Source: Alphaproteobacteria bacterium
Lineage (GTDB): Bacteria; Pseudomonadota; Alphaproteobacteria; Rhizobiales; JAJFHC01
Reading direction: 5' to 3'
Assembly (NCBI GenBank): GCA_021775805.1
Contig: JAJFHD010000120.1
Location: 62,001 to 126,000 of the forward strand
Length of the DNA stretch: 64,000 bases
Below, piece by piece: positions 1 through 9,707 of this stretch (its first letter is position 1; each line of letters opens with the position of its first letter). A model generated the notes under the pieces. It did not search any database and was not told the origin of the DNA. It was given only the letters and a program-made list of their open reading frames with translations. Position numbers and translations under genes: made by a program.

Positions 1-1141
1 TCGACAGCGAAACCTTGAGACCTTCTGCGCCGGCCTTCTTGAGGTGGAACTTTGCCTTGTCGATGTCGTGTTCCCGTTGCGGCAGGTCGGCCCAGAACGG
101 CAGGGACGGCGCGATCGGATGGTCGTTGCCCAAGCTGCCGTGTTTAAGCAGCACCTTGTCGACGAGTTCCTGGCGGTCAATTGCGTATTTCAACGCCAGT
201 CTGACGTCGAGATTGTCGAACGGTGCCACATCGACGAACATCGGGATCGTGATGTGATATCCGCTGGCGACCTCGTCCAGTTCAATGTCGGGATGCCGGC
301 CGAGCAGATGCGCGGTCTTGACGTCAATTTCGCTGACCGCGTCGACTTCACCGGTTGTCAGAGCGGTCTGGCGGGCGTTGATGTCGTTCAAAACGAGAAA
401 ATTCAGCCCGTCGAAATGGGCCAGACCGGACCGGTGATAGTTGGCATGGCGCGACATTGTCGATGAGACGCCGGCGTCGTGTTTGTCGATCTTGTAGGGG
501 CCGGTGCCAACACCGCTGATGTCGACCTTGCCTTCGCCGTCGGACGGCATCATGACGAGGTGATAGTCGGACATCAGATAGGGCAGGTCGGCATTGCCGC
601 CCGCCATTTTGATGACCAGCGTGTGGTCGTCATCCGCCTTGATTTCCTTCACGTCTGCCAGGAGCGACTTGGCCGCGGACTTTGAGTCGTCGCCACGGTG
701 ATAGTTGAGCGACGCGACGGCATCCCTTGCCGTAAACGACTTGCCGTTGTGGAACTCTACGCCTTTGGCAAGTTTGAACGTCCACTCCGAGGCATCGTCC
801 GAGGCCTCCCACGAGGTCGCGGCATCGGGGCCAAGCGTATTTTTCTCAGTGATCTCCGTCAGGTAGCTGCGGATCGCATGGTTCGTCTGGATCATGTAGA
901 CGCTTTCCGTGGTCGCCGGATCCAGGCTGTCGGACGTATTGCCGTCATGCAGGCCAACTCTGAATGTGCCGCCCTTCTTTGGCGTGGCGGCGGCAACGTG
1001 AGTGGACCACAGGCTTGTCGCCACGGGCACGGTAACTCCGGTCGCAATCACGTACTCCATGAACCGGCGGCGGCTGACACGGCCCAGGCGTGCATCGCAA
1101 ACAAGTTTTTCAAAAGGGTTATTGTTCGGTTTCTTCGGCAT
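1..1141 (-). CDS. ABC transporter substrate-binding protein, peptide-type (family 5), truncated by the window edge
   Basis: Reading the minus strand from the ATG at 1141 gives about 380 residues with no stop before the left edge, so the C-terminal part is missing. The N-terminus has a twin-arginine-like motif SRRRFM (residues 23-28) and a hydrophobic stretch. The mature part then begins KKGGTFRVGL, followed by DSLDPATTES and WTFKLAKGVEFHNGKSF, typical of DppA/OppA-type binding proteins (SBP_bac_5). The predicted role is periplasmic capture of a peptide or similar solute for an ABC importer whose other subunits would lie to the left. A GGAGGCG ribosome binding site lies just upstream of the ATG. 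The substrate cannot be told from sequence. Confidence 0.85.
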   Translation of the reverse strand, partial: MPKKPNNNPFEKLVCDARLGRVSRRRFMEYVIATGVTVPVATSLWSTHVAAATPKKGGTFRVGLHDGNTSDSLDPATTESVYMIQTNHAIRSYLTEITEKNTLGPDAATSWEASDDASEWTFKLAKGVEFHNGKSFTARDAVASLNYHRGDDSKSAAKSLLADVKEIKADDDHTLVIKMAGGNADLPYLMSDYHLVMMPSDGEGKVDISGVGTGPYKIDKHDAGVSSTMSRHANYHRSGLAHFDGLNFLVLNDINARQTALTTGEVDAVSEIDVKTAHLLGRHPDIELDEVASGYHITIPMFVDVAPFDNLDVRLALKYAIDRQELVDKVLLKHGSLGNDHPIAPSLPFWADLPQREHDIDKAKFHLKKAGAEGLKVSLS

Positions 1142-1382
1142 TGGAACGCCTCCCAATATTGCGTGTGTTGACGGAACCGGCTGGTCAAACTCCAGGAGAC
1201 ATCGTAGCGCTTGTTGAACGATTGTACAACAATAATGTTAGTGGACCTTTTCCTTCCATTGCCCTTACGCCGGCTGAAAAGAGAGAATTCGGGAACCGGC
1301 GGTTGCAGCCACGCTGCTGACAGGAACGGGACTCCCATGCTGCTACGGATTGGATCGTCGCAACCCATTGTCAGGGCCACGG

Positions 1383-2258
1383 ATGGTCATCCAATCGCAG
1401 AAACAACACGCCAGGTTGCTCGGAACTGTGCTCGTCGTCGCATCTGCAGTCGTGTTTTCGCTGGCCGGCGTCTTCACCAAACTAATCGAAAGCGATGCCT
1501 GGACGATCGCCTGCTGGCGGGGGCTGTGCGGCGCCGCAGTGATGGTGGTCTACTTGATGTGGAGGCGCGGGCGCTGGTCTGTGAGCGTCCTGTCCGGACT
1601 TGGTTGGCGGGGGTGGTTGCTGGCGATGGTCGGCAGTTTGTCGAGCCTGGCTTTCATCTCAGCGTTCAAGCATTCCTATGTGGCGAACGTGACGGTCATA
1701 TATGCCACGGTTCCGTTCGTCGCCGCCGTCATGGAATGGGGATTGCGCGGCCAGGCCATCCGGCCGGCCACCCTGTTGGCCGCCGCCGTCTCGTTGATCG
1801 GCGTCGTGGTGATGGTGTCGGGCGGTATCGGATCGGCGACCTTGTTTGGTGACGGTCTGGCGCTCCTGATGACAATGGGCATGGCGCTCTACATGGTTCT
1901 GATACGCACCTTCCACAACACGCCTGCCGTGCTTGCCGGCGCCGCCTCGGCAATTCAGCTGTTCATCCTGGGTTGGTTTGTCATCGATCCTCTCGCGGTA
2001 AACTTCCGCGACGCGGTGTTGTTGGTCGGCTTCGGGATCGTCTTTGCCGTGGCGCTTGTCTTGCTGACCGAAGGCACGAGGCTGATCCCCGCTGCGGAAA
2101 CCGGTCTGCTGAGTTCCACCGAAGCACCGCTTGCGCCGATCTTTGCCTGGATCATTCTCGCAGAGTTGCCGCCGGTCGCCAGTATGATCGGCGGCGCAAT
2201 CGTGCTCACAGCGGTCTTTGCCCATGCGGGATTGGATCTGAGGCGGGCCGGGGTGTAG
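1383..2258 (+). CDS. EamA/DMT-family transporter
   Basis: A 291-residue, almost wholly hydrophobic protein with about ten predicted membrane helices in two similar halves, as in drug/metabolite (EamA) exporters. The first half has SLAGVFTKLI and ACWRGLCGA, the second SSTEAPLAPIFAWIILAE, a signature of the C-terminal EamA repeat. An in-frame TTG at 1350 would add 11 residues; the ATG at 1383 is preferred because a TCAGGG lies just before it. It is divergent from the binding-protein gene at 1-1141, so the two may share a control region, but no common substrate is implied. It probably exports a metabolite or amino acid from the inner membrane. Confidence 0.8.
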   Translation: MVIQSQKQHARLLGTVLVVASAVVFSLAGVFTKLIESDAWTIACWRGLCGAAVMVVYLMWRRGRWSVSVLSGLGWRGWLLAMVGSLSSLAFISAFKHSYVANVTVIYATVPFVAAVMEWGLRGQAIRPATLLAAAVSLIGVVVMVSGGIGSATLFGDGLALLMTMGMALYMVLIRTFHNTPAVLAGAASAIQLFILGWFVIDPLAVNFRDAVLLVGFGIVFAVALVLLTEGTRLIPAAETGLLSSTEAPLAPIFAWIILAELPPVASMIGGAIVLTAVFAHAGLDLRRAGV

Positions 2259-2280
2259 CCGAGGCTGGTGGGTTGTTCTG

Positions 2281-2357
2281 TGACACACAACCTTGATTGG
2301 CAGAGGGGGCCAACAAACCAGTTACAATCAGGTTGTGTAGCCCCCTCTGCAGTGTCA
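2281..2357. repeat. Interleaved inverted repeats between convergent genes
   Basis: Two long inverted repeats are interleaved rather than nested. Arm A (2285-2299) pairs with A' (2325-2338) over 14 bp with one bulged T. Arm B (2300-2310, GCAGAGGGGGC) pairs perfectly with B' (2340-2350). An outer TGACAC (2281-2286) pairs with GTGTCA (2352-2357). A/A' and B/B' cannot easily form together because the linkers are only 0-1 nt, so two alternative hairpins are likely. The element lies between the stops of two convergent genes. There is no T-tract, so a plain intrinsic terminator is doubtful. Confidence 0.75.
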
Positions 2358-2364
2358 TGTGGAT

Positions 2365-2820
2365 TTACTTTCGAAGCTCCATCTCGCCTATCAGTTTGGA
2401 AACCCGTCGATTGCCGGGCAGCTTGTTCGTTGTTGCCGTTCCCTCGCCAGTGAGTCCTTGGTATTTTCCCCGGCCGCTCAGGATTCTCCAGGAATTCGCC
2501 TTGGAACCTGGCCGGGCCTCAAAACGCAGCACGAACGTATCGTCGCCGGTTCCATGGACACAAATTCCATTGCCCGAAACACCGTCAGCGCCCCAATAGC
2601 CAGCGCCGTTGCATTCAACGGCAAGCGTATCAACTGGACCGTGTTGCACTTGGCTGACACCACTGAACCTGGCCATCCAGTAGCCGGTTTTCTCACCGGT
2701 TAGCCATGTTTTTGTATCCGTTACGTAGTAATTGGTCGCGGCAAATTTTTCTCCCGCCGAAACCGCCGAAATGGTTGAGGGCAGCAAGGCCAGCGCGAGG
2801 ATGAAATGCAATTTCTTCAT
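2365..2820 (-). CDS. Small secreted protein of unknown function
   Basis: A 151-residue protein with a clear Sec signal peptide (MKKLHFILALALLPSTISA, cleavage near residue 23). The mature part is rich in Gly, Thr and aromatic residues and contains GTGDDTFVLRFEARPG and the turn-rich GRGKYQGLTGEGTATT. That pattern recalls small beta-barrel proteins of the allene-oxide-cyclase/dirigent type, but this is only a resemblance. Two Cys residues (about 70 and 88) could form a disulfide in the periplasm. It faces the regulator gene at 2986 across a 165-bp divergent intergenic region and may be controlled by it, though nothing in the sequence proves this. Confidence 0.7.
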   Translation of the reverse strand: MKKLHFILALALLPSTISAVSAGEKFAATNYYVTDTKTWLTGEKTGYWMARFSGVSQVQHGPVDTLAVECNGAGYWGADGVSGNGICVHGTGDDTFVLRFEARPGSKANSWRILSGRGKYQGLTGEGTATTNKLPGNRRVSKLIGEMELRK

Positions 2821-2985
2821 AGTTGGTTTCCTTCCTTAATGGTTCTCAGGATTGCTCCTGGGTTTCACAGGGCAGAGCGTTGTCTGATTGATCAATGGAA
2901 GTCCTGAAAATCACGGTGAAATTTTACGAAAATTCCTGAAACCGTTGAGTTTGTGCGATAATCAACAGACGATGGCGGTGCGAAG

Positions 2986-4608
2986 ATGAATGACAAACAA
3001 GAGGCAATTGTTAAGTTGGGGGCGTTGCATTTTGATTGCAAAACTCAAGCCCTGACCGATCATCAGGGCAGACGGGTTGCTCTTCGGCCTCAATCTCTGT
3101 CCGTTCTGGCGGCACTCATTGCCAGGAACGGGAAGCTGGTTAACCGCGAAGAGCTCATCGCCGAGGTCTGGGGCTCCGTCAATGTTACGGACGACAGTTT
3201 GATCCAGTGCATCGCTGACATTCGCCGCGTCATCGGTGAAGATGGACGCAACATCGTCCAGACAGTTCCCAAGAAGGGATACAAAATCGTTGTCCCGCGG
3301 CCCGTCAGCCCACCCGCGTCAGTCTCGCCCGGGAGAAAGTTTCTTGCTCTAGGCATCGTCGTGTTCGTGATTGCCGTGGCACTTGCTGCCGCATGGGAAT
3401 TTCTGGAATTCTCAAAATCCGGCAAGGCCGGTGCGACAATCGCCGTCCTGCCTTTTGACAATATCGGCGGTGACAACAGCCAGGCCTATTTTACGGATGG
3501 ATTTACCAAGGCAATCACCACAAACATTTCGAGATTTGAAGATCTGTTCGTTGTCTCCAGTTTTTCGGCGTTCAAATACCGGAACAGCAAAAAACTTCCA
3601 GCTGAAATCGCCCGCGAACTTGGTGTGCGCTACCTGCTGACTGGGGATGTGCAGCCGGGTCAAGATAAGTTGATCATCAATGCTCAGCTGACGGATGTGA
3701 GTAACGGTAAATCACTATGGGCGGAACGATACGAGGCACCGAGGGCTGACATATTCGAAATGCAGAACAAACTGAGTGCCAAGATTGCCGGCACACTTGT
3801 CCAACGGGTTGACTCTGCCACGGTTCGTCAAGTCCGGTCTGCCAATCCCACCGATCTGAATGCCTATGAACTCGTTCTGCGTGCCTCAAATGTCAAGGTT
3901 GAGAAGAGCGCGCTCATTGAATCGCTCGGGTTGATCGAGAAGGCGATCAAGCTTGATCCCAGTTCTCCGGGAGCCCATGCTCAATTGGCCAACAGCTACC
4001 TTCTGTTATGGCGCCATTCCCTGGCGGATGATCCTGACGAGGTGCTGCGCAAAGCGCGAAGCGCCGCAACGCGAGCCATCGAACTCGACAACAACAGTTA
4101 TTCGAGCCACCAGGTACTGAGTCTGATTTACCTATACGCCGATAAAGACCATGCTCAGGCTCTGGCCTCAATTACCAAAGCGCTCAAGATCAACCCAAAC
4201 GAGGCCGACCTCATGGTCCGGATGGGCACGCTACTCGGCTTCATGAACCGGGATGTCGAGGCGATTGAATGGATCGAGAAGGCCATGCTTCAAAACCCGC
4301 TCCATCCAGCTTGGTACGAATGGAATGCCGGATTCGTCTATGCTGTGGCCGGCGAAAATGAACGTGCGATCATTGAGAGCAAGAAGGCCCTGGCGGTCTA
4401 CAAGACCAGTGCTTCCATTCGCCGTGTTCTGATCGCTGCGCATGGTCAACTTGGTCAGTGGACCGAGGCCAAGCGCTATGCTTTGGAGATTATTGAGCGT
4501 GATCCCCAATTCACACTTTCGACTCACATGCGCAACTCCCCGTTTCAAGATCCAACAGAGCGTCAACACATTTGGAACCTATTCCGCCAAGCCGGCCTGC
4601 CGGATTGA
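2986..4608 (+). CDS. CadC-like winged-helix regulator with TolB-like and TPR domains
   Basis: 540 residues. Residues about 5-108 form an OmpR/CadC-type winged helix ending in QTVPKKGYKI. One membrane helix follows (about 117-140). Residues about 153-265 form a TolB/FlgO-like domain (TIAVLPFDNIGGD, YFTDGFTKAITTNI, YLLTGDVQ, LWAERYEA). Tetratricopeptide repeats fill the rest to residue 530. The architecture predicts a membrane-anchored transcription factor that reads a periplasmic or protein-interaction signal. The adenylate cyclase at 16926-18680 carries the same TolB-TPR module. It is divergent from the secreted-protein gene at 2365-2820, a plausible target. The ligand is unknown. Confidence 0.85.
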   Translation: MNDKQEAIVKLGALHFDCKTQALTDHQGRRVALRPQSLSVLAALIARNGKLVNREELIAEVWGSVNVTDDSLIQCIADIRRVIGEDGRNIVQTVPKKGYKIVVPRPVSPPASVSPGRKFLALGIVVFVIAVALAAAWEFLEFSKSGKAGATIAVLPFDNIGGDNSQAYFTDGFTKAITTNISRFEDLFVVSSFSAFKYRNSKKLPAEIARELGVRYLLTGDVQPGQDKLIINAQLTDVSNGKSLWAERYEAPRADIFEMQNKLSAKIAGTLVQRVDSATVRQVRSANPTDLNAYELVLRASNVKVEKSALIESLGLIEKAIKLDPSSPGAHAQLANSYLLLWRHSLADDPDEVLRKARSAATRAIELDNNSYSSHQVLSLIYLYADKDHAQALASITKALKINPNEADLMVRMGTLLGFMNRDVEAIEWIEKAMLQNPLHPAWYEWNAGFVYAVAGENERAIIESKKALAVYKTSASIRRVLIAAHGQLGQWTEAKRYALEIIERDPQFTLSTHMRNSPFQDPTERQHIWNLFRQAGLPD

Positions 4609-4678
4609 TTGCCAGACCAGACTTGCTGCTTGCTGTTAACATGTTCAAGCGGGCCGTGTAGCGCGCCAACTCTCGTCG

Positions 4679-5884
4679 TCATAGGCGGGCTTTTTCAGCA
4701 GCAAATGCCCGGAGGAACTGGATAGACCCGCACCTGTTGAGATTACGCTTGATAATCTCGTCGAGGCTCTGCAACAGCCCTGCTGACGTCTTGTTTTTCG
4801 CCACCGGATTGCGCTGATATCCCCCGTGGGACAGGAAGTTCGCCGTCGGGACGTTGCGTGCAGGCGGCCGCAGCATTTCCAGCCCACGGCCATAGCCGAC
4901 CAGATTCATGAGTTCGAGCTTCGCCGCACTGGCATTCCTGTGCCCCTTGCGCTCGGCGACGCTTTTGATCTTCAGGAGCTTCTGGACCTGCAGCATCGGG
5001 CCTATGTCACCGTCCAGGTTGAGCGCATGAACTGCAAATCCCTTTTGCGTCTTTGAATAGGCCACATACTGAGCCCAATGAATCTCGTTCTTGCTCTTGT
5101 CGATTGCAGAACGCACGTCCCGCACCATCCGGCGCAGAACGGAAGCCTTTTTGCGCAAAAGGACAGCCGCTTTTCCGCTCAGCCGGGAGGCGCGTTTTTC
5201 CAGCTGCTTGGCAAAAGCCTCGCCGTTGACGTCGGCAACTACTGCGGAGTTTGGCGCGATCAGCTGCGCGTATCCGATCGCAGTCGAGGCCGCCCTGCCT
5301 TTGGGCGGTATCGGCTTGCAGTCATTGTTGATGTTGAATATGCCCGACTGGCGGTTGTAGGGGCCCAGTCCGCCGGTCTCGAGCGCATAGATGCCGACAA
5401 CCTGCTTCGACGTGAAACCGGCCTTCAGCGCCTGTCTGGCATATCGCCTCAAGAATGTATTCTCGCTCACGCGCTGTGGTTCGAAGCCGTAGAGCTTTTT
5501 TGCTGCACGCAGGAAGTCAGCTTCAACGGGAATCGGATTGGGCTTGGGCTTGGCCTTTTTCTGGCCTGTTGAAGGTTTCGCTTTCGGATCAGGGCATTTT
5601 GGTCTCGACGGACCCGAGTACGCCGGCGGATGCGAGAGGACATAGTCATCTGCAGCGAGGCCTATCTTCTTTCGCAACTTGGCAGTGCGTTTCTTTCTTT
5701 TTTCGTCGATCAGCTTCCAGTATTGCCCGGACGCTGCTGCGAACGTCGATCTGGCCTTGTGATAGGTCGTCCAGGCCGTCTCGCATTTGGTCTGGGCTGA
5801 CGGCTTATCGCCGCGCGCTTCGAACACAACAACGGCAAGCAACCCGGTCGACAGCACGGCCACCGAAATCCCTCGTCGCTTCAT
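4679..5884 (-). CDS. Secreted protein with a lysozyme-like (lytic transglycosylase-like) core
   Basis: 401 residues from the ATG at 5884 (MKRRGISVAV; ATG 5899 or TTG 5905 are possible upstream starts). A signal peptide or anchor is followed by a Lys-rich stretch and a Pro/Lys-rich linker (about 105-130). The core contains VVGIYALETGGLGPYN and later AIGYAQLIAPNS, matching the Glu-containing helix and the GYxQ loop seen in lysozyme-fold lytic transglycosylases. The glutamate of ALETGG would be the catalytic acid. The rest is not recognised. The likely site is the periplasm, acting on peptidoglycan; the enzyme assignment rests on two short motifs only. Confidence 0.6.
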   Translation of the reverse strand: MKRRGISVAVLSTGLLAVVVFEARGDKPSAQTKCETAWTTYHKARSTFAAASGQYWKLIDEKRKKRTAKLRKKIGLAADDYVLSHPPAYSGPSRPKCPDPKAKPSTGQKKAKPKPNPIPVEADFLRAAKKLYGFEPQRVSENTFLRRYARQALKAGFTSKQVVGIYALETGGLGPYNRQSGIFNINNDCKPIPPKGRAASTAIGYAQLIAPNSAVVADVNGEAFAKQLEKRASRLSGKAAVLLRKKASVLRRMVRDVRSAIDKSKNEIHWAQYVAYSKTQKGFAVHALNLDGDIGPMLQVQKLLKIKSVAERKGHRNASAAKLELMNLVGYGRGLEMLRPPARNVPTANFLSHGGYQRNPVAKNKTSAGLLQSLDEIIKRNLNRCGSIQFLRAFAAEKARL

Positions 5885-5948
5885 TTTCTGACACCACATT
5901 GCCAAGCTGACTCAGATCCAGTTGCCCGTTGCCGCGCACGGCAGAATT

Positions 5949-6311
5949 CTATTGTCTGTGAAATCCGCCAAAATCGGCCATGTATCTGGCGCCCATCGGT
6001 TGAAGCGCCTTTTTCACGGTGTCGTCCGGTGCGCCATAGATCGTGAATTTGGTTGGCTGGGCGCATTCCATGAAGCGGCCGGCAAACTTGGTGCCGAAAT
6101 TGCCCAGATGCACCATGGTCGAGTCCGAGCTGTCGTAGCGTTCATAGATATGGCACGACGAGCCGTCATCCCCGAGCGACCATTCATAATTCAGGGCGCC
6201 GGGCTCATCAGCCTTGGTGGCTGTCACCATCTCCTCCATCAAGGCCTTGAAGGCGTCGGCCTGACCATCTTTGATGGAAACTTCGAGTATCCAGTACACA
6301 TGATCGCTCAT
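5949..6311 (-). CDS. Antibiotic biosynthesis monooxygenase (ABM) fold protein
   Basis: 120 residues from the ATG at 6311 (a GTG immediately before it is possible). The dimeric ferredoxin-like ABM pattern is clear: VYWILEVSIKDGQADAFKAL, then DEPGALNYEWSLGDDGSSC, then HIYERYDSSDSTMVHLGN, which is typical of YgiN-like putative quinol monooxygenases. Such proteins act in the cytoplasm, often without cofactor, on quinol-like or reactive compounds. The substrate is unknown. It is followed downstream by the convergent end of no other gene and stands alone. Confidence 0.75.
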   Translation of the reverse strand: MSDHVYWILEVSIKDGQADAFKALMEEMVTATKADEPGALNYEWSLGDDGSSCHIYERYDSSDSTMVHLGNFGTKFAGRFMECAQPTKFTIYGAPDDTVKKALQPMGARYMADFGGFHRQ

Positions 6312-6495
6312 CACAGGGGTCTCTTTCGTTTGCTGCCAGCGTCTCGCAGGAACGAATTAACGCTACCTGGATCCGATTCGGCAATTTTATCATGCGTCCC
6401 CGATAGATCAATTTACCGGGAATGCAGGGCGATAGCTTGTACAAAATCGAACTGTCGTCCACGAATACGTCCGGCGCATGGAATGATAAACACAA

Positions 6496-9453
6496 TCAAT
6501 TGCCATTCGTGAGGCTACCATTCTGACATGATTCCCTGTCGACAATAAAATGGTCGCACTTCTGTTTTTTTGACAACGGATCGGTAGCTTCTACGTAGTT
6601 TCTGTTTTTCGCAATTGACGTGCTGATGCCGTCGACGGTTGGCCATTTGCTCACGTTTCCGGTCGTATCGACAAATATCAGGTGTTGCCCGTCGGCGGTG
6701 AACACAGCGTCTGTGGCTGCTTTGAGTCCACTGTATCGTGCGGTTGCCATCCGGGCGTCGAGCTGCCAAAGAACCGGCGGTTTTCCATCGGCAACCGTAA
6801 CCAATCTTGCACCGTCTGTGCTGAAGCTCAGCTTGAGTATGGTACTGCCGAATTCCGGTAAACTGAAATCGGACTGAGTGCCGTCGAGCCCGATTACTTT
6901 CGGTTCACTGGCAACATATCCCAGCGCCAGTTTGTCGCCCTTGTGACTCAGCCGCATGCTTATGATCGCATCTGGATAGGGCCCCATCCGTTTGAGTTCC
7001 GATCCGTCGTCAACTTTCCTGAGAACCAGCATGCTGGAGGCCCCCGCAGCCGTCCAGATCGATTTGCTGTCAGCAGTGAATGCCAATCCGGTGACCGTTT
7101 CGTCAGTCAGTAGACGAACCTCTTCTGCGGTGGCCCGGTTCCATATCCGTGTTGATGGCGGCCCAACAAGAGTGAGCTTTCCGTCGATGAGCGCTGACTT
7201 CGCCACTGAGGATGTGGCAAGAAATGCGCCATCCGGGCTAATGGCGGCCAGCGTCACATCGCCCACATGTCCCTCCAGTTGGTAAACCAGCTTGCCCGTT
7301 TCCACGTCCCACAATTTGGCTTCGCCGTTTTCAGCGCCGGTCAACAACCACCGGCCATCGGAACTGAATGCCAGGCTCAAGACGATCCCCTTGTGCCCGT
7401 ACCATGTGGTAGTCTCCGTCAGGTCATCCGTCGCTAAAATCCTTATCGAACCATCCGCCGACCCCACGGCCAGTTGCGTGCCACTGTGGCTGATGGCCAG
7501 GCGGGTTGCCACTGCCGCGTATGGGCGAAACTCCTTTGAGGCCGCACTTCTTCCAGCGTGCCAGGTCCGTACGGACGCGTCGCTGGATGCCGTCGCAATC
7601 AGGGCGCCGTCTGCACTGAATCCAACGTCCCGTATGTCTTCGTCGTGGCCGTTCAGCACAGCGATCGCAGGCTTGTCCGTGGCACCCCAGAGCCTGGCAG
7701 TTCCATCGTCTGAACCTGTGACCAGATGCGGCGCGTTCGGGCTGAATGCAACCGAGGTGACGTCGCCGGTGTGCCCTTTCAGTTCAACAATGGTGTCGCC
7801 CGACTTCACACTCCACAGGCGGCCGGTGTTGTCGCGCGAACCGGTGAACACGACTCTTCCGCTCGGGCTGAATTCAACTTCGATCACAGAATCCGTGTGT
7901 CCCGTCAGCACGGCTGACGATTCACTGTTTCCCAGATCCCAAAGCCGCGCGGTTTCATCATGGGACCCGGTTACAACAGCGTCGTTTGTCGGACTGAAGT
8001 CGACGCTGGTAATGACATCCGTATGACCTTTGAAGATCATCTGGAGTTCTCCTTCGGGCACGCTCCACAACCGGGCCGTCTTGTCGCCCGACCCCGTAAG
8101 GATTCTCTTGCTGTCCGGACTGAATACGATGTCTGAAACAGCCCCGGTATGTCCATGCAGAACAGCAATTGTCTCACCGTCCGAAACCCGGGAAATTTTT
8201 GCCGTCGAGTCCCGCGCGGCTGTCGCCACATACTTGCCGTCCGGCGTTATCGCGACCCGCCAAACGGTGTCGCCGTGAGAGATCGGTTCGCCGATTTGAC
8301 TTCCGTCACTCAACTTCCAGATCCGCGCAGTCTTGTCCACAGAACCAGTGACGGCAATTTGGTTTTCGAAGTTGATTGCAGAGCTTGCGATCATGTCGGT
8401 GTGCCCCGCCAGTCGCGTCACCGGCTTGCCGGTGTTCAGATCCCAGATACCCGACGTCGAAATTTCGGACTTGTAATCCGTCGCGCCGGTGATCAGGTGC
8501 CCGCCCTTAGGGTCAAATGCGGCATCTGAAATGGCCTTGCCGGGAATTCTAATTACGCTGCGCTCCCTGTTGAGAAGCGATGCGGTGTTCATCAGTTCCA
8601 GGGCTTTCGGGTCCAGGGGACGGTCGTCGAAAGTGGCGCTCCTGGGCAGGCCCTCCAGCAACAGGGCGACGGCATCTGCATATTTCCCGTCCTGGACATA
8701 GGCTTGGGCCGCATTGATCAGGAAGCGGGTTTGCTCGATTTGTGTTTGCAAAAAGCGCTCGTGTGCCGCCTGCCTTTGGTCCAGCGCATACCAGATCAAC
8801 CCCGTCGAAAGCGCCACCGCAAACAGGCAGGTGGTGGCAACGGTCCGCATTTTGCGCCGCCTGCGTTCCGTTTCACGCCGTTTCAGGTCATCGAATCTCA
8901 CGCCAAGGATCGATGCCGCAATTCTCAATAGAGCCGAATGTTTGAGCACCCGATCGCTGGTGTCGTCGCGTGGCCTGACGTCGGCAGCAATAGGTTCGCG
9001 TACCTCGTCCGACCAGACGATTTCCCCGTCTTCGGATACGCTTTCCGGCACCTTCAGGAGCAGTTCGGGGAAGGCATCGCCCGGTTCACCATCAACCAGA
9101 AGTGCAATGATCCGATCACTGCGCCCAAGCGCATGGAAGGTTCTGATTTCCTCGGCTATCCAGCTTGAAGCCGGCGTTTCCTTGGAACAAATCACGATGA
9201 GAAATTGTGATTTCTCCAGCGCTGTTTTGATTTCGGAGGAAAGATCGGAGGATGCCGGGATCTCATCCTCGTCTCGAAATGCCTTGCCAAGTTTTGACGG
9301 AACCCCGTCTCGTTGCAAAGGCTTGGGCGTGCGGTATGTCTCGAGCGCCGTTAGCAGCCAGGTCGCCCACTTTCGGTCGGTCGCCAAATGGCGGTAACTG
9401 ATGAATGCTGAATACTCATAATCGTCGACCGGATGTGTCACGTGCCCCACCAT
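6496..9453 (-). CDS. TIR domain - membrane helix - WD40 propeller protein
   Basis: 985 residues from the ATG at 9453 (AGGCAGGG upstream; a TTG at 9537 would add 28). Residues about 12-135 are a bacterial TIR domain (EYSAFISYRH, and SSWIAEEIRTF with the candidate catalytic Glu at about 101). A basic stretch precedes one membrane helix (about 203-222). About 14-15 WD40 blades follow, many with GHT...V and TARLW signatures, enough for two seven-bladed propellers. TIR domains of this kind hydrolyse NAD+ or act as adaptors; WD40 units bind partners. The predicted topology puts TIR in the cytoplasm and the propellers outside the membrane. No neighbouring defence gene is seen, so a role in immunity is unproven. 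Confidence 0.85.
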   Translation of the reverse strand: MVGHVTHPVDDYEYSAFISYRHLATDRKWATWLLTALETYRTPKPLQRDGVPSKLGKAFRDEDEIPASSDLSSEIKTALEKSQFLIVICSKETPASSWIAEEIRTFHALGRSDRIIALLVDGEPGDAFPELLLKVPESVSEDGEIVWSDEVREPIAADVRPRDDTSDRVLKHSALLRIAASILGVRFDDLKRRETERRRRKMRTVATTCLFAVALSTGLIWYALDQRQAAHERFLQTQIEQTRFLINAAQAYVQDGKYADAVALLLEGLPRSATFDDRPLDPKALELMNTASLLNRERSVIRIPGKAISDAAFDPKGGHLITGATDYKSEISTSGIWDLNTGKPVTRLAGHTDMIASSAINFENQIAVTGSVDKTARIWKLSDGSQIGEPISHGDTVWRVAITPDGKYVATAARDSTAKISRVSDGETIAVLHGHTGAVSDIVFSPDSKRILTGSGDKTARLWSVPEGELQMIFKGHTDVITSVDFSPTNDAVVTGSHDETARLWDLGNSESSAVLTGHTDSVIEVEFSPSGRVVFTGSRDNTGRLWSVKSGDTIVELKGHTGDVTSVAFSPNAPHLVTGSDDGTARLWGATDKPAIAVLNGHDEDIRDVGFSADGALIATASSDASVRTWHAGRSAASKEFRPYAAVATRLAISHSGTQLAVGSADGSIRILATDDLTETTTWYGHKGIVLSLAFSSDGRWLLTGAENGEAKLWDVETGKLVYQLEGHVGDVTLAAISPDGAFLATSSVAKSALIDGKLTLVGPPSTRIWNRATAEEVRLLTDETVTGLAFTADSKSIWTAAGASSMLVLRKVDDGSELKRMGPYPDAIISMRLSHKGDKLALGYVASEPKVIGLDGTQSDFSLPEFGSTILKLSFSTDGARLVTVADGKPPVLWQLDARMATARYSGLKAATDAVFTADGQHLIFVDTTGNVSKWPTVDGISTSIAKNRNYVEATDPLSKKQKCDHFIVDRESCQNGSLTNGN

Positions 9454-9707
9454 AGATGCCCTGCCTGATGTCAATTTAGACGACGAACGCGGTGTTCCTG
9501 TCACGTTGTTATTTGGACGTCGAGAACCGGCCGCCAATGGCGCTGTATCCTGAATGTCATCGAATCAAGACATCCTACGCCGTCCGATTTGCTAGTGGCT
9601 GAGAATTCAGACCGTTTGATTCATTCAAGCGAAGATGGGAATCGAAGGCCGTTTGAATTTTCGACATAATTCCAAGTACATTGTCCTGTTTTGCACGAGG
9701 CTACAAC

